Below are positions 1 to 6,733 of a stretch of 7,069 bases of DNA, piece after piece. The position numbers and the translations under genes were made by a program. Source of the stretch: Burkholderiaceae bacterium. GTDB lineage: Bacteria > Pseudomonadota > Gammaproteobacteria > Burkholderiales > Burkholderiaceae. Position 1 is the first letter of the stretch. Every line of letters begins with the position of its first letter. Location: NCBI GenBank assembly GCA_017998575.1, contig JAGOCV010000213.1, forward strand, positions 1 to 7,069, given 5' to 3'. The notes below the pieces were generated by a model that made no database searches, had not been told where the DNA came from, and saw nothing but the letters and a program-made list of their open reading frames with translations.

Positions 1-239
1 CGCTCGATGTGACCAACGCCACCGCGGCGAAGTACGAAATGAACATGACCGCAGCAGGCCCTGGCACGCTGCTTGATCTGTCGCTCGGTTTTGTGGCGTC
101 TCCTTCGTCACTGGGCATCTACCCGGCAAGCCAGGGCGGTGATGTTTTCTTCACCATGCGTTCGACGCGAATCGAACTGCTGATCGGTGCGCGCAGTTCA
201 GCACGGGCCGGCTTCCTGCACGTGGGCATCGTGGACTGA
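1..239 (+). CDS. 3' end of an unrecognised protein (partial, start outside window)
   Basis: The reading frame is open from the left edge (first full codon at 3) to a TGA at 237-239, giving 78 visible residues. A GTG at 9 could serve as a start, but the frame is open upstream and no ribosome binding site can be seen, so I read this as the C-terminal part of a longer gene. The visible part is rich in small and hydrophobic residues (LLDLSLGFVASPSSLGIYP, then a stretch ending GFLHVGIVD). It has no cysteine, no charged helix and no clear transmembrane segment, and looks beta-rich. I do not recognise the family and assign no function. By eye its codon use is less GC-biased than that of ilvD or the genes to the right, which could mean a different origin. 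The strong terminator 20 bases downstream supports this being a real transcribed gene. Confidence 0.6.
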   Translation, partial: LDVTNATAAKYEMNMTAAGPGTLLDLSLGFVASPSSLGIYPASQGGDVFFTMRSTRIELLIGARSSARAGFLHVGIVD

Positions 240-258
240 CCGGGTCTTCGCAGGCAAC

Positions 259-290
259 AAAAAACCCGCTGGATGCCAGCGGGTTTTTTT
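259..290. terminator. Bidirectional rho-independent terminator
   Basis: A perfect 8-bp stem, CCCGCTGG (265-272) with CCAGCGGG (276-283), closes a 3-base ATG loop. Six A (259-264) precede it and seven T (284-290) follow it. Read on either strand it is a GC stem followed by a U-tract, so it can end both the left-edge gene (+, stop at 239) and the cytochrome gene (-, stop at 309), which converge on it. Confidence 0.92.
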
Positions 291-308
291 GTGGGTGAGC
301 GAGGCGCG

Positions 309-623
309 TTACTTGATGCTCAGCACCCAGGCCGCCAGCTTCTTGGCCTCGGCTTCGCTGACCTGCGGGTTCGGCGGCATGGGCACGGCGCCCCAATTGC
401 CCTTGCCCACTTCGGAGCCCTTGACGATCCTGGCGGCCAGCATGTCCACCGCCTTGGCGTCGCCCGCGTACTTCTTGGCCACGTCCTTGTAGGCAGGGCC
501 CACCAGTTTCTTGTCCACGGCATGGCAGGCCATGCAGTTCTTGCTCTTGGCGAGGGCTTCGTCGGCGATGGCCGGAGCGGCCAGCGTGGTGATGGCGGCC
601 ATAATCAGGAGAGCGCGTTTCAT
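309..623 (-). CDS. Periplasmic class I cytochrome c (c551/c552-like)
   Basis: This encodes a 104-residue exported monohaem electron carrier. Residues 1-20 are a Sec signal peptide (MKR charged start, hydrophobic core, AIA before the predicted cut). The mature part of about 84 residues fits the roughly 82-residue Pseudomonas c551 type. The haem-attachment motif CMACH is at 30-34. The segment [15 protein letters not shown] at 40-54 is typical of the family, and M82 in [10 protein letters not shown] is the expected sixth haem ligand. The C-terminal helix ends in AAWVLSIK, very like c551. The frame extends 20 residues upstream, but the start at 623 is chosen because it begins the signal peptide and has an AAGGA ribosome binding site (630-634) six bases before the ATG. 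The partner is not shown by the sequence; family members pass electrons to terminal oxidases, nitrite reductase or peroxidase. No redox operon lies beside it, so it appears to be a stand-alone gene. Confidence 0.93.
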   Translation of the reverse strand: MKRALLIMAAITTLAAPAIADEALAKSKNCMACHAVDKKLVGPAYKDVAKKYAGDAKAVDMLAARIVKGSEVGKGNWGAVPMPPNPQVSEAEAKKLAAWVLSIK

Positions 624-746
624 GGGGTGTCCTTGTGGGTGAATGCGGAAAGGTGTCACGCGGTCGATTCTAGCGAGCCGCACCCCTTCGGAAACGATCC
701 CTTACAGTTTCTTGCCCGCTTCACGGGCCCTTTACCGGAGTTTGTG
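624..746. promoter_or_regulatory. Divergent promoter region, cytochrome c / small Trp-rich protein
   Basis: These 123 bases lie between two divergent starts. On the - strand, TAGAAT (plus-strand ATTCTA, 667-672) is a good -10 candidate for the cytochrome gene and would give a leader of about 37 bases; no convincing -35 stands at 16-18 bases. On the + strand, a short hairpin (GCCCG 714-718, CGGGC 724-728, 5-base loop) lies about 20 bases before the start of the Trp-rich gene. I see no clear sigma70 promoter on that strand. Confidence 0.4.
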
Positions 747-992
747 ATGTATTTGCTGATCGCGGGTCTTGTGCTGTCGCTGCTGAAGTTCCTGGAGGTC
801 GGCGTGGTGGCCGATTGGTCCTGGTGGTGGGTGCTGTCTCCCTTCGCGCTGGCCGTGGCCTGGTGGGCCTGGGCCGATACCTCGGGCTACACCAAGCGCA
901 AGGCCATGGAGAAGATGGACCAGAAGAAGAAGGACCGCATCGACAAGCAGCGCGAGGCGCTGGGCATCAAGCCCAAGCGGCCCTCGCGCTGA
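747..992 (+). CDS. Small Trp-rich membrane protein of unknown function
   Basis: This 81-residue protein has two hydrophobic segments, about 2-22 (LLIAGLVLSLLKFLEVGVV) and 26-43, with seven tryptophans packed at 24, 26-28, 39, 40 and 42. A highly charged Lys/Arg-rich tail (49-81) follows, ending in IKPKRPSR. It matches the small Trp-rich protein family that I know as TIGR04438 from Burkholderiales; that assignment is from memory and no search was run. The likely topology is a membrane hairpin with a basic cytoplasmic tail able to bind anionic lipid or nucleic acid, which is inference. Function is not known. The start at 747 is chosen because GGAG (737-740) lies six bases upstream; the in-frame GTG at 744 is too close to it. 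The frame is open far upstream, but that extension is out of character and antisense to the cytochrome gene. It converges on ilvD with 10 bp between stops. Confidence 0.85.
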   Translation: MYLLIAGLVLSLLKFLEVGVVADWSWWWVLSPFALAVAWWAWADTSGYTKRKAMEKMDQKKKDRIDKQREALGIKPKRPSR

Positions 993-1020
993 GCCCTGGT
1001 GCTCAGTAGTTGTCGAGCAC
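989..1020. repeat. Overlapping inverted repeats at convergent stop codons
   Basis: CTGAGC (989-994) and GCTCAG (1001-1006) form a perfect 6-bp dyad with a 6-base loop, and contain the stop codons of both convergent genes (TGA 990-992 on +, and 1003-1005 on -). A second dyad, GTGCTC (999-1004) with GAGCAC (1015-1020), shares the central GCTC, so the two hairpins exclude each other. There is no T-tract, so this is not a classical intrinsic terminator. It is the only structure available between the genes. Confidence 0.4.
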
Positions 1021-2709
1021 GGCGCCTTTGCTGGCGCTGGCCGCGTTGAACGCGAATTTCGCCTGCACGCCGCGCGTGTAGCGCGGTGCCGGGGGCGTCC
1101 AGCCCTCGCGGCGTTGGGCGATCTCCGCCTCGGGCACGTTGAGCTCCAGCTTGAGTTGGTGGGCGTCGATGGTGATGGAGTCGCCTTCCTTCACGAAGGC
1201 GATGGTGCCGCCGGCCGCGGCTTCGGGCGCCACGTGGCCGACCACCATGCCCCAGGTGCCACCGGAGAAGCGGCCGTCGGTGATCAGGCCCACGCTTTCG
1301 CCCAGACCGGCGCCGATGAGCGCGCCGGTGGGGGCCAGCATCTCGGGCATGCCGGGGCCGCCCTTGGGGCCCAGGTAGCGCAGCACCATCACGTCGCCCG
1401 CCACGATCTTGCCGTCCAGGATGGCCTTGAGCGCCGACTGCTCGTCGTCGAACACGCGCGCCGGGCCGGTGATGACCGGGTTCTTCAGCCCGGTGATCTT
1501 GGCCACGGCACCTTCGGGCGAGAGGTTGCCCTTGAGGATGGCCAGGTGGCCTTCGGCGTACATGGGGTTGTCGATCGGACGGATCACGTCCTGGTCGGCG
1601 CGCGGCGCATCGGGCACGTCCTTGAGCACCTCGGCCACCGTCTGGCCGGTGATGGTGAGGCAGTCACCGTGCAGCAGGCCGGCCTTGAGCAGCACCTTCA
1701 TGACCTGCGGAATGCCGCCCGCCTGGTGCAGGTCGACCGCGAGGTACTTGCCCGAGGGCTTGAGGTCGCACAGCACCGGGGTCTTCTTGCGGATGCGCTC
1801 GAAGTCGTCGATGGACCACTCCACGCCAGCGGCGTGCGCGATGGCCAGGAAGTGCAGCACCGCGTTGGTGGAGCCGCCGGTGGCCATGATCACGGCGACA
1901 GCGTTTTCCAGCGACTTCTTGGTGACGATGTCGCGCGGCTTGATGTCCTTCTTGATGGCTTCGATCAACACCTTGGCCGATTCCTTGGCCGAGTTCTGCT
2001 TCTCGTCATGCGGGTTGGCCATGGTGGACGAGTAGGGCAGGCTCAGGCCGAGCGCCTCGAACGAGCTGGACATGGTGTTGGCGGTGTACATGCCGCCGCA
2101 GGATCCCGTGCCCGGAATGGCGCGCATCTCGATCTCGCGCAGGTCGTCGTCGCTCAGGTTGCCGGCTGCGTTCTGGCCCACGGCCTCGAACACGCTGACG
2201 ATGTTGAGGTCCTGGCCCTTGTACTTGCCGGGCAGGATGGTGCCGCCGTACACGTAGATGGCGGGCACGTTGGCGCGCAGCATGCCCATCATGCCGCCGG
2301 GCATGTTCTTGTCACAGCCGCCGACCACGACCACGCCGTCCATCCACTGGCCCTGCACGCAGGTCTCGATGCAGTCGGAGATCACCTCGCGGCTGACCAG
2401 CGAGTACTTCATGCCTTCGGTGCCCATGGCCATGCCGTCCGAAATGGTCGGCGTGCCGAAAATCTGGGCGTTGCCGCCAGCTTCCTCGATGCCGGCCACC
2501 GCCGCATCGGCCAGCTTCTGCAGGCCGCTGTTGCACGGGGTGATGGTGCTGTGGCCGTTGGCCACGCCCACCATGGGCTTCTTGAAGTCGCTTTCCTCGT
2601 AGCCCATGGCGTAGTACATGGAGCGGTTGGGCGCGCGCGACTTGCCTTCCGTGATGTTGGCGCTGCGGCTGTTGATGGGTTTGATGGAGATGGTTTTGCT
2701 GTCGGCCAT
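1003..2709 (-). CDS. ilvD: Dihydroxy-acid dehydratase
   Basis: This cytoplasmic iron-sulfur enzyme turns 2,3-dihydroxy-isovalerate and 2,3-dihydroxy-3-methylvalerate into the 2-keto acids that precede valine and isoleucine (and leucine). The 568 residues fit the family length. Three cysteines stand where the cluster ligands are expected: C59 in [13 protein letters not shown]132 in [10 protein letters not shown] and C204 in [15 protein letters not shown]. With all three present, a [2Fe-2S] cluster of the plant/mycobacterial type is plausible. D91, D133 and K134 are at the usual Mg site. S482 in GRFSGGTWG matches the serine proposed as catalytic base. The start at 2709 is chosen because the family core begins near [24 protein letters not shown]. 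An in-frame ATG at 2790 would add 27 unconserved residues, and the open frame that runs on to 3735 is only antisense to lysR. The ribosome binding site is weak (GAAGAG on the - strand). It is divergent from a LysR regulator across 96 bp. Confidence 0.97.
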   Translation of the reverse strand: MADSKTISIKPINSRSANITEGKSRAPNRSMYYAMGYEESDFKKPMVGVANGHSTITPCNSGLQKLADAAVAGIEEAGGNAQIFGTPTISDGMAMGTEGMKYSLVSREVISDCIETCVQGQWMDGVVVVGGCDKNMPGGMMGMLRANVPAIYVYGGTILPGKYKGQDLNIVSVFEAVGQNAAGNLSDDDLREIEMRAIPGTGSCGGMYTANTMSSSFEALGLSLPYSSTMANPHDEKQNSAKESAKVLIEAIKKDIKPRDIVTKKSLENAVAVIMATGGSTNAVLHFLAIAHAAGVEWSIDDFERIRKKTPVLCDLKPSGKYLAVDLHQAGGIPQVMKVLLKAGLLHGDCLTITGQTVAEVLKDVPDAPRADQDVIRPIDNPMYAEGHLAILKGNLSPEGAVAKITGLKNPVITGPARVFDDEQSALKAILDGKIVAGDVMVLRYLGPKGGPGMPEMLAPTGALIGAGLGESVGLITDGRFSGGTWGMVVGHVAPEAAAGGTIAFVKEGDSITIDAHQLKLELNVPEAEIAQRREGWTPPAPRYTRGVQAKFAFNAASASKGAVLDNY

Positions 2710-2805
2710 GGCGGTCTCTTCGTGGGGAAAGGGGTGCGAGGAGTATGCGTCAGGCCGGCGGCCGTTTCCAATTGCTTTGGCGGTCTCCATTAATATGCGT
2801 GGTGT
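2710..2805. promoter_or_regulatory. ilvD-lysR divergent control region
   Basis: These 96 bp carry a sigma70-like candidate for ilvD on the - strand: -35 TTGGAA (plus 2766-2771) and -10 CATACT (plus 2742-2747), 18-bp spacer, each 4/6 to consensus. This would start transcription near 2735. For lysR on the + strand, TAATAT (2791-2796) resembles a -10 but has no clear -35 and would leave almost no leader. Two exact direct repeats lie here: GGCGGTCTC at 2710-2718 and 2779-2787, and TATGCGT at 2744-2750 and 2794-2800. Confidence 0.45.
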
Positions 2806-2812
2806 ATGAATG
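2788..2812. promoter_or_regulatory. Candidate LysR-type operator (T-N11-A dyad)
   Basis: CATTAATA (2788-2795), nine bases, then TATGAATG (2805-2812) form an interrupted dyad with 7 of 8 positions paired. It contains the T-N11-A pattern (T2794, A2806) of LysR-family sites. It covers the lysR start codon, as expected for autorepression, and its centre (about 2800) is about 65 bases upstream of the start predicted for ilvD transcription, the usual place for a LysR recognition site. Confidence 0.4.
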
Positions 2813-3738
2813 ATGCTGTGAAATCGCTGCGAATCGAATTGCGCCAGTGGCGCCAGTTCGTTGCGCTGGCCGAAGAGCTGCACTTCGGCCGGGCCGCTGC
2901 GCGCCTGCACATGACGCAGCCGCCGCTGACGCAGGCCATCGCGGGGCTGGAGCAGGCGCTGGGTGTGCGGCTGTTCGACCGCACCAAGCGCAGCGTGGCC
3001 CTCACGCCGGCCGGCCGGGCCCTGTTGCCCGAGGTGCGCGACCTGTTGGGCCGCGCGCAGGCCCTGCCCGAACTGGCGCGTGCGGCCGCGGCGGGCGAGC
3101 TGGGCCGGCTGCGGCTGGCTTTCGTGTCCACGGTGGGGTTCGAGTTGCTGCCGCGCTGGGTGCGCAGCTTTCGCCAGCGCTGGCCGCAGGTGGCCCTGGA
3201 ACTCATCGAGGCCACGGGTGACGTGCAACTGGAGTTGCTCGCCCGGGGCGAGGTGGACGCGGGCATGGTGCTGCATTCGCCTGGCTTCCAGGCGCCCGGT
3301 CTGGCGCATGCGCGCATCGCCAGCGAGCCCCTGGTGGTTGCGCTGCCGGAATCGCACCCCCTTGCCGCGCTCGACCACCCGGGGCTGGCGGTGCTGCTGA
3401 CCGAGCCGCTGGTGATCTTTCCCCGGCGCATCCTGCCCACCCTGCACGACGCGATCTTCGCGCTGTACCACGCGGCCGGCCGAGCGCCGCAGGTGGCACA
3501 GGAAGCAATCCAGATGCAGACCATCGTCAACCTGGTGTCGGCCGGGCTGGGGCTGGCCTGGGTGCCGCAGAGCGTGCGGCAGTTCCAGCGCCCTGGAGTG
3601 GTCTACCGCAGCCCCAGGCCATCCCGCGGGCGGGCCGTGCCGGCGTGCGAAACCAGCCTGGTCTGGCGCGCCGACGCGCTCACGCCAGCGCTGAGCCATT
3701 TCATCGAATTCGCCCGCGCGCAAGCTGGCCCACAATAG
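2806..3738 (+). CDS. LysR-type transcriptional regulator
   Basis: This 310-residue protein has the typical LysR length. The N-terminal winged helix-turn-helix spans about 10-70: [20 protein letters not shown], then [39 protein letters not shown], a near-textbook family signature. A linker helix (about 70-92) leads to a two-lobed effector domain (about 98-300), starting at [21 protein letters not shown]. The co-inducer is not evident. The start at 2806 leaves nine residues before the conserved ELRQ segment and has only a weak GGTG upstream; the next in-frame ATG (M36) would delete the recognition region. It is divergent from ilvD, and the shared control region holds a LysR-like dyad, so ilvD and the regulator itself are the most likely targets (inference). 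lgt follows by 4 bp and is probably co-transcribed. Confidence 0.94.
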   Translation: MNDAVKSLRIELRQWRQFVALAEELHFGRAAARLHMTQPPLTQAIAGLEQALGVRLFDRTKRSVALTPAGRALLPEVRDLLGRAQALPELARAAAAGELGRLRLAFVSTVGFELLPRWVRSFRQRWPQVALELIEATGDVQLELLARGEVDAGMVLHSPGFQAPGLAHARIASEPLVVALPESHPLAALDHPGLAVLLTEPLVIFPRRILPTLHDAIFALYHAAGRAPQVAQEAIQMQTIVNLVSAGLGLAWVPQSVRQFQRPGVVYRSPRPSRGRAVPACETSLVWRADALTPALSHFIEFARAQAGPQ

Positions 3739-3742
3739 ACAG

Positions 3743-4546
3743 ATGCTTCAACATCCCCAGATCGACCCCGTCGCCCTCCAGATCGGCCCCGTGGCCATCC
3801 ACTGGTACGGCCTGACCTACCTGCTGGCCTTTGGCCTGTTCATGTTGCTGGCCAACGCACGGCTGCGCCATCCGCCGTTCGCCAGCGTGACCCAGCCGCC
3901 CTGGACGCGCCGCGACGTGGAGGACATCCTGTTCCTCGGTGTGCTCGGCGTGGTGGCGGGCGGGCGCATCGGCTACTGCCTGTTCTACAAACCCGCCTAC
4001 TACCTGGCCAACCCGCTGGAGGTGTTCGCCGTGTGGCAGGGCGGCATGAGTTTCCACGGCGGCCTGCTGGGGGTGATGCTGGCCATGGTCTGGTACGCGC
4101 GCAGCCGCCAGAGGCCCTTCATGCAGGTGATGGATTTCGTCGCGCCCTGCGTGCCCACGGGTCTGGCGGCCGGGCGCCTGGGCAATTTCATCAACGGCGA
4201 ACTCTGGGGCCGCGTGGCCGACCCCTCGCTGCCCTGGGGCATGGTGTTCCGTGGCGCGGGCGATCTGCCGCGCCACCCCTCGCAGGTGTACCAGTTCCTG
4301 CTTGAAGGCCTGCTGCTGTTCGTGCTGTTGTGGTTCTACGCGCGCAAGGAGCACGCGCGCGGCCAGGTGTCGGCCGTGTTCCTGTTCGGCTATGGCGTGT
4401 TCCGCTTCATCGCCGAGTTTTTCCGCGAACCCGACGCGCACCTGGGCCTGCTCTCGCTGGGCATGAGCATGGGCCAGTGGCTGTGCGTGCCCATGATTCT
4501 GGGCGGCGCCTTCATGTGGTGGTGGTTCGGCCAGCGCCGCACCTGA
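3743..4546 (+). CDS. lgt: Prolipoprotein diacylglyceryl transferase
   Basis: This inner-membrane enzyme moves the diacylglyceryl group of phosphatidylglycerol onto the lipobox cysteine of prolipoproteins, the first step of lipoprotein maturation. The 267 residues form about seven hydrophobic segments (near 14-36, 61-82, 100-119, 129-147, 186-200, 209-228, 246-262). Family marks are Y26, the HGG motif (H105, matching the E. coli H103 region), the Lgt signature [14 protein letters not shown] at 144-157 with R145, N151 and E153, HPSQVYQ at 178-184, and [11 protein letters not shown] at 221-231. All look intact. The ATG at 3743 is only 4 bp after the lysR stop and lacks a recognisable ribosome binding site, so translation may be coupled to lysR; CACAAT just before the start could also be a -10 for a near-leaderless transcript. 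Its 3' end faces the AraC gene 12 bp away, with no terminator visible between. Confidence 0.96.
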   Translation: MLQHPQIDPVALQIGPVAIHWYGLTYLLAFGLFMLLANARLRHPPFASVTQPPWTRRDVEDILFLGVLGVVAGGRIGYCLFYKPAYYLANPLEVFAVWQGGMSFHGGLLGVMLAMVWYARSRQRPFMQVMDFVAPCVPTGLAAGRLGNFINGELWGRVADPSLPWGMVFRGAGDLPRHPSQVYQFLLEGLLLFVLLWFYARKEHARGQVSAVFLFGYGVFRFIAEFFREPDAHLGLLSLGMSMGQWLCVPMILGGAFMWWWFGQRRT

Positions 4547-4558
4547 CCCGGCCGGCCT

Positions 4559-5641
4559 CTACGCGCCGTGGGCTTGTGCGCCATGGCGCAGCCGGTACTC
4601 GCGCGGGCCCACGCCGTGGTGCGTGCGGAAAGCCGCGGTGAAGCGTCCGTGGCATTCCCAGCCCGTTTCGCTCGCCACGTGCTGGATGCCGAGCTGCGTA
4701 TCGCGCAGCAGGCGGGCGGCCAGCTGCAGGCGCTCCGCGACGATCAGCCGGTACACCGACTGACCCGAGACCTCGCGCACCATCTGCTGCAGGCGCGCAC
4801 TGCTGCAACCCGCGTGCTGCGCCAGCTCGGCCACCGTCCAGTCGCGCGCGGGTTGCTCGGCCACCAGCTGGCGCAGCTTGTGCGTCGCGAGTTGCGCGGC
4901 CGATCCCTGGGCACCCGAGCGCGGGCGGTGCAACAGATCCTCGAGTTCCAGCAGCACGCTCGTCAGCAGTTCCATGGACCGCGCGTGGAACAGCGGCACG
5001 AACGCCGGGTGATCGACCGGCTCGTCGCGGATGCGCGCGAGGCAGCTGCGCACGCGCGGTGTGAGGGCCGCGTTGCAGAGCACGTGGCCGTCGTCGCGGT
5101 CGGTCAGCTCGTCGATCTTCCGCACCGGCAGCCGCACGCCCAGCGACCGCAGCCAGTGCGGCATCAGCTCCCGGCGCAGGCGGAATTGCACGAAATGGTT
5201 GCGGCAGCCGCCCGGGATGTGGATCAGAAAGCCGCCCGCCGCGTTCGGTGTGCGCAGCAATGCGCGGTCGGTGTGGAAGTCCAGCGCGGCGCCGCCGTGC
5301 TCACTGCCCACCTGGCCGCGCACCTGGCCTTCGAGAAAGAAGGTCAGCAGCAGCTCGCGGCCCGGATCAAGGTGGACCCGCAGGTCGTCGTTGAGCCGGA
5401 AATCGAAGTACAGCGCCTGGGCGCCTTCCCATGCCGAGGTGCGCACGCGCGTGATGCGCCCGCCATCGTTGGGCCAGCTGACGCTGCGGCTGGCCTCGTC
5501 CTGACGGCCCATGAACTGTGCGGGGGCGCGCAGGGGGGCGGAGCGGAAGAGGGCGGCGTTGAAGTCGTCTTCCCGCCAGGGCGCGCTGGGCGTCGTGGCC
5601 GCTGGCATCGGGATCGGCACAGTTTGCGGTTGCTTTGGCAT
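4559..5641 (-). CDS. AraC-family transcriptional regulator
   Basis: This 360-residue protein has an N-terminal effector-binding part (about 40-240) and a C-terminal double helix-turn-helix. The first helix-turn-helix is near 269-290 (TVAELAQHAGCSSARLQQMV). The second is near 319-340 (IQHVASETGWECHGRFTAAF) and is followed by GVGPREYRLRHG, the AraC-family finish. The layout of the N-terminal half (FDFRLNDDLRVHLDP, LLLTFFLEGQVRGQVG, then FLIHIPGGCRNHFVQFRLRR) recalls the PchR type, which senses small metabolites or siderophores; that is a resemblance only. The start is uncertain: the ATG at 5641 has no ribosome binding site at normal distance (AGGTGA lies about 15 bases away), and an in-frame ATG at residue 12 or GTG at residue 8 are alternatives. 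It is divergent from the Bug receptor gene across about 60 bp, so it most likely controls that gene and the racemase behind it. Confidence 0.9.
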   Translation of the reverse strand: MPKQPQTVPIPMPAATTPSAPWREDDFNAALFRSAPLRAPAQFMGRQDEASRSVSWPNDGGRITRVRTSAWEGAQALYFDFRLNDDLRVHLDPGRELLLTFFLEGQVRGQVGSEHGGAALDFHTDRALLRTPNAAGGFLIHIPGGCRNHFVQFRLRRELMPHWLRSLGVRLPVRKIDELTDRDDGHVLCNAALTPRVRSCLARIRDEPVDHPAFVPLFHARSMELLTSVLLELEDLLHRPRSGAQGSAAQLATHKLRQLVAEQPARDWTVAELAQHAGCSSARLQQMVREVSGQSVYRLIVAERLQLAARLLRDTQLGIQHVASETGWECHGRFTAAFRTHHGVGPREYRLRHGAQAHGA

Positions 5642-5700
5642 AAACGGACCCGGGCTTCACCTCTAGAGTTGCTCCATCGTTTTTCAACCGGAGTTTAGTG
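5642..5700. promoter_or_regulatory. Divergent control region, araC-type regulator / Bug receptor
   Basis: This compact 59-bp spacer must carry the start signals of both genes. On the - strand, TTGAAA (plus TTTCAA, 5682-5687) is 5/6 to a -35, with TAGAGG 16 bases on as a poor -10. An 8-bp perfect palindrome, CTCTAGAG (5661-5668), sits near the centre and could be part of an operator. No convincing + strand promoter is visible; it may lie within the AraC coding region. The Bug receptor's ribosome binding site GGAG is at 5690-5693. Confidence 0.35.
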
Positions 5701-6720
5701 ATGAAGCCAGCTCTTGTCCGCCGATTCTTCTGCCTGCCAGACCTGCTCGCGCAGTGGTCGAAGGCCTGGTGGCTGGTGCTGGCCGTGCTGCTCGCGCCGA
5801 TGGCCGGCGCTCAGGCGCAGGCCTGGCCCGAGCGCCCGGTGCGCCTGATCGTGCCGTTCGTGGCCGGTGGCGGGGCGGACGTGGCGGCACGGCTGATCGC
5901 GGCCCGCATGCAGGAGCGCCTGGGCCAGCAGATCGTGGTGCTCAACCGGCCGGGGGGCAACACCCTGATCGGGGCGCAGGAGCTGTTGCGTGCGCCGGCG
6001 GACGGCTACACCCTGATGTGGTCGATGGACCAGACCTTCGTGCTCAATCCCGCGCTGTACAACCAGCTGCCCTATGCGCCGAAGAAGGACTTCACGCCGG
6101 TGGCGCTGGCCATCAACGGACCGATCGCCGTGCTCGCCGGCACACACCCGGGCGGCCTCTCCAGTGTGGGTGAGATCGTGTCGCGCTCCAGGGCCACGCC
6201 CGGCCGGCTGAACATCGGGTCGGCCGCCATCCTCTCGCAGATCGCCCACGAAGAGTTCAACCGCATCGCCGGCATCCAGAGCACGCGCGTGCCGTTCAAG
6301 GGCAGCGCGGAGGTGGCGCAGGCCACGGTGGCCGGCGACATCGATGCCGCGTTCGACGGTGTCGCACCCTATGTGCAGTTCGTGAAGGCCGGGCGCGTCA
6401 AGGTGCTGGCCGTGAGTTCGGCGCGCCGATTCTCGGGCCTGCCCGATGTGCCGACGCTCGACGAGCTGGGCTTCAAGGGGGTCGACTTCTCGGTCTGGTT
6501 CGGCCTCGTGGGGCCGGCCGGCTTGCCGTCCGATGTGGTCCGGCGGGTCAGCGAGGCGGTCGAATGGTCCGTGCGGCAGCCCGACGTGGTCGACAAGCTG
6601 CTGGTGTTCGGTTTCGAGCCGGCCGCGCAGACCGGGCCCGAGGCGCTGGCGGTGCGCATCGACGGCGACCTGGGGCGTTATGCCCCGGTGATCAAGCGCC
6701 TGGGCTTCAAGCTCGACTGA
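5701..6720 (+). CDS. Bug/TctC-family tripartite tricarboxylate transporter receptor
   Basis: This is a 339-residue periplasmic solute receptor. Residues 1-41 are an export signal with an unusually long charged front (about 22 residues) before the hydrophobic core WWLVLAVLLAPMAGAQAQA; cleavage is likely after A39 or A41. The mature start WPERPVRLIVPFVAGGGADVAARLIA (42-67) is the Bug hallmark. NRPGGNTLIGAQELLRAPADGYTL, VPFKGSAEVAQATVAGDIDAAFDG and GRVKVLAVSSARRFSGLPDVPTLDELG are further family segments in the expected order. Bug proteins bind carboxylates or amino acids; the ligand cannot be read here. The ATG at 5701 is chosen because GGAG (5690-5693) is seven bases away; the GTG at 5698 is possible. 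No TctA/TctB membrane genes are present in the window, so this is an orphan receptor as far as can be seen. It is followed after 13 bp by a racemase-family gene, probably in one operon. Confidence 0.95.
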   Translation: MKPALVRRFFCLPDLLAQWSKAWWLVLAVLLAPMAGAQAQAWPERPVRLIVPFVAGGGADVAARLIAARMQERLGQQIVVLNRPGGNTLIGAQELLRAPADGYTLMWSMDQTFVLNPALYNQLPYAPKKDFTPVALAINGPIAVLAGTHPGGLSSVGEIVSRSRATPGRLNIGSAAILSQIAHEEFNRIAGIQSTRVPFKGSAEVAQATVAGDIDAAFDGVAPYVQFVKAGRVKVLAVSSARRFSGLPDVPTLDELGFKGVDFSVWFGLVGPAGLPSDVVRRVSEAVEWSVRQPDVVDKLLVFGFEPAAQTGPEALAVRIDGDLGRYAPVIKRLGFKLD

Positions 6721-6733
6721 GCGCCGCACCGCG

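Noticed and set aside
273..746. Long upstream extension of the Trp-rich protein frame
   Set aside because: It runs antisense through the cytochrome gene. A good ribosome binding site and a natural membrane-protein start are at 747.
1114..2793. 559-residue + strand frame opposite ilvD
   Set aside because: Its His/Val/Gly/Ala-rich composition is typical of the mirror of a GC-rich gene; no domain is recognisable and ilvD is unambiguous.
2710..3735. N-terminal extension of ilvD into a 910-residue - strand reading frame
   Set aside because: The extra part is antisense to a clear LysR gene, is low-complexity in composition (Arg, Gln, Ala, Pro), and IlvD proteins begin near residue 1 of the 568-residue form.
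4547..4558. Terminator between lgt and the AraC gene
   Set aside because: The 12-bp gap (CCGGCCGGCC-type) has only a short GC palindrome with no T-tract, so it does not qualify as an intrinsic terminator.
4568..5698. 376-residue + strand frame opposite the AraC gene
   Set aside because: It is rich in Ala, Arg, Gln and His with no recognisable fold, while the opposite strand encodes a complete AraC protein.
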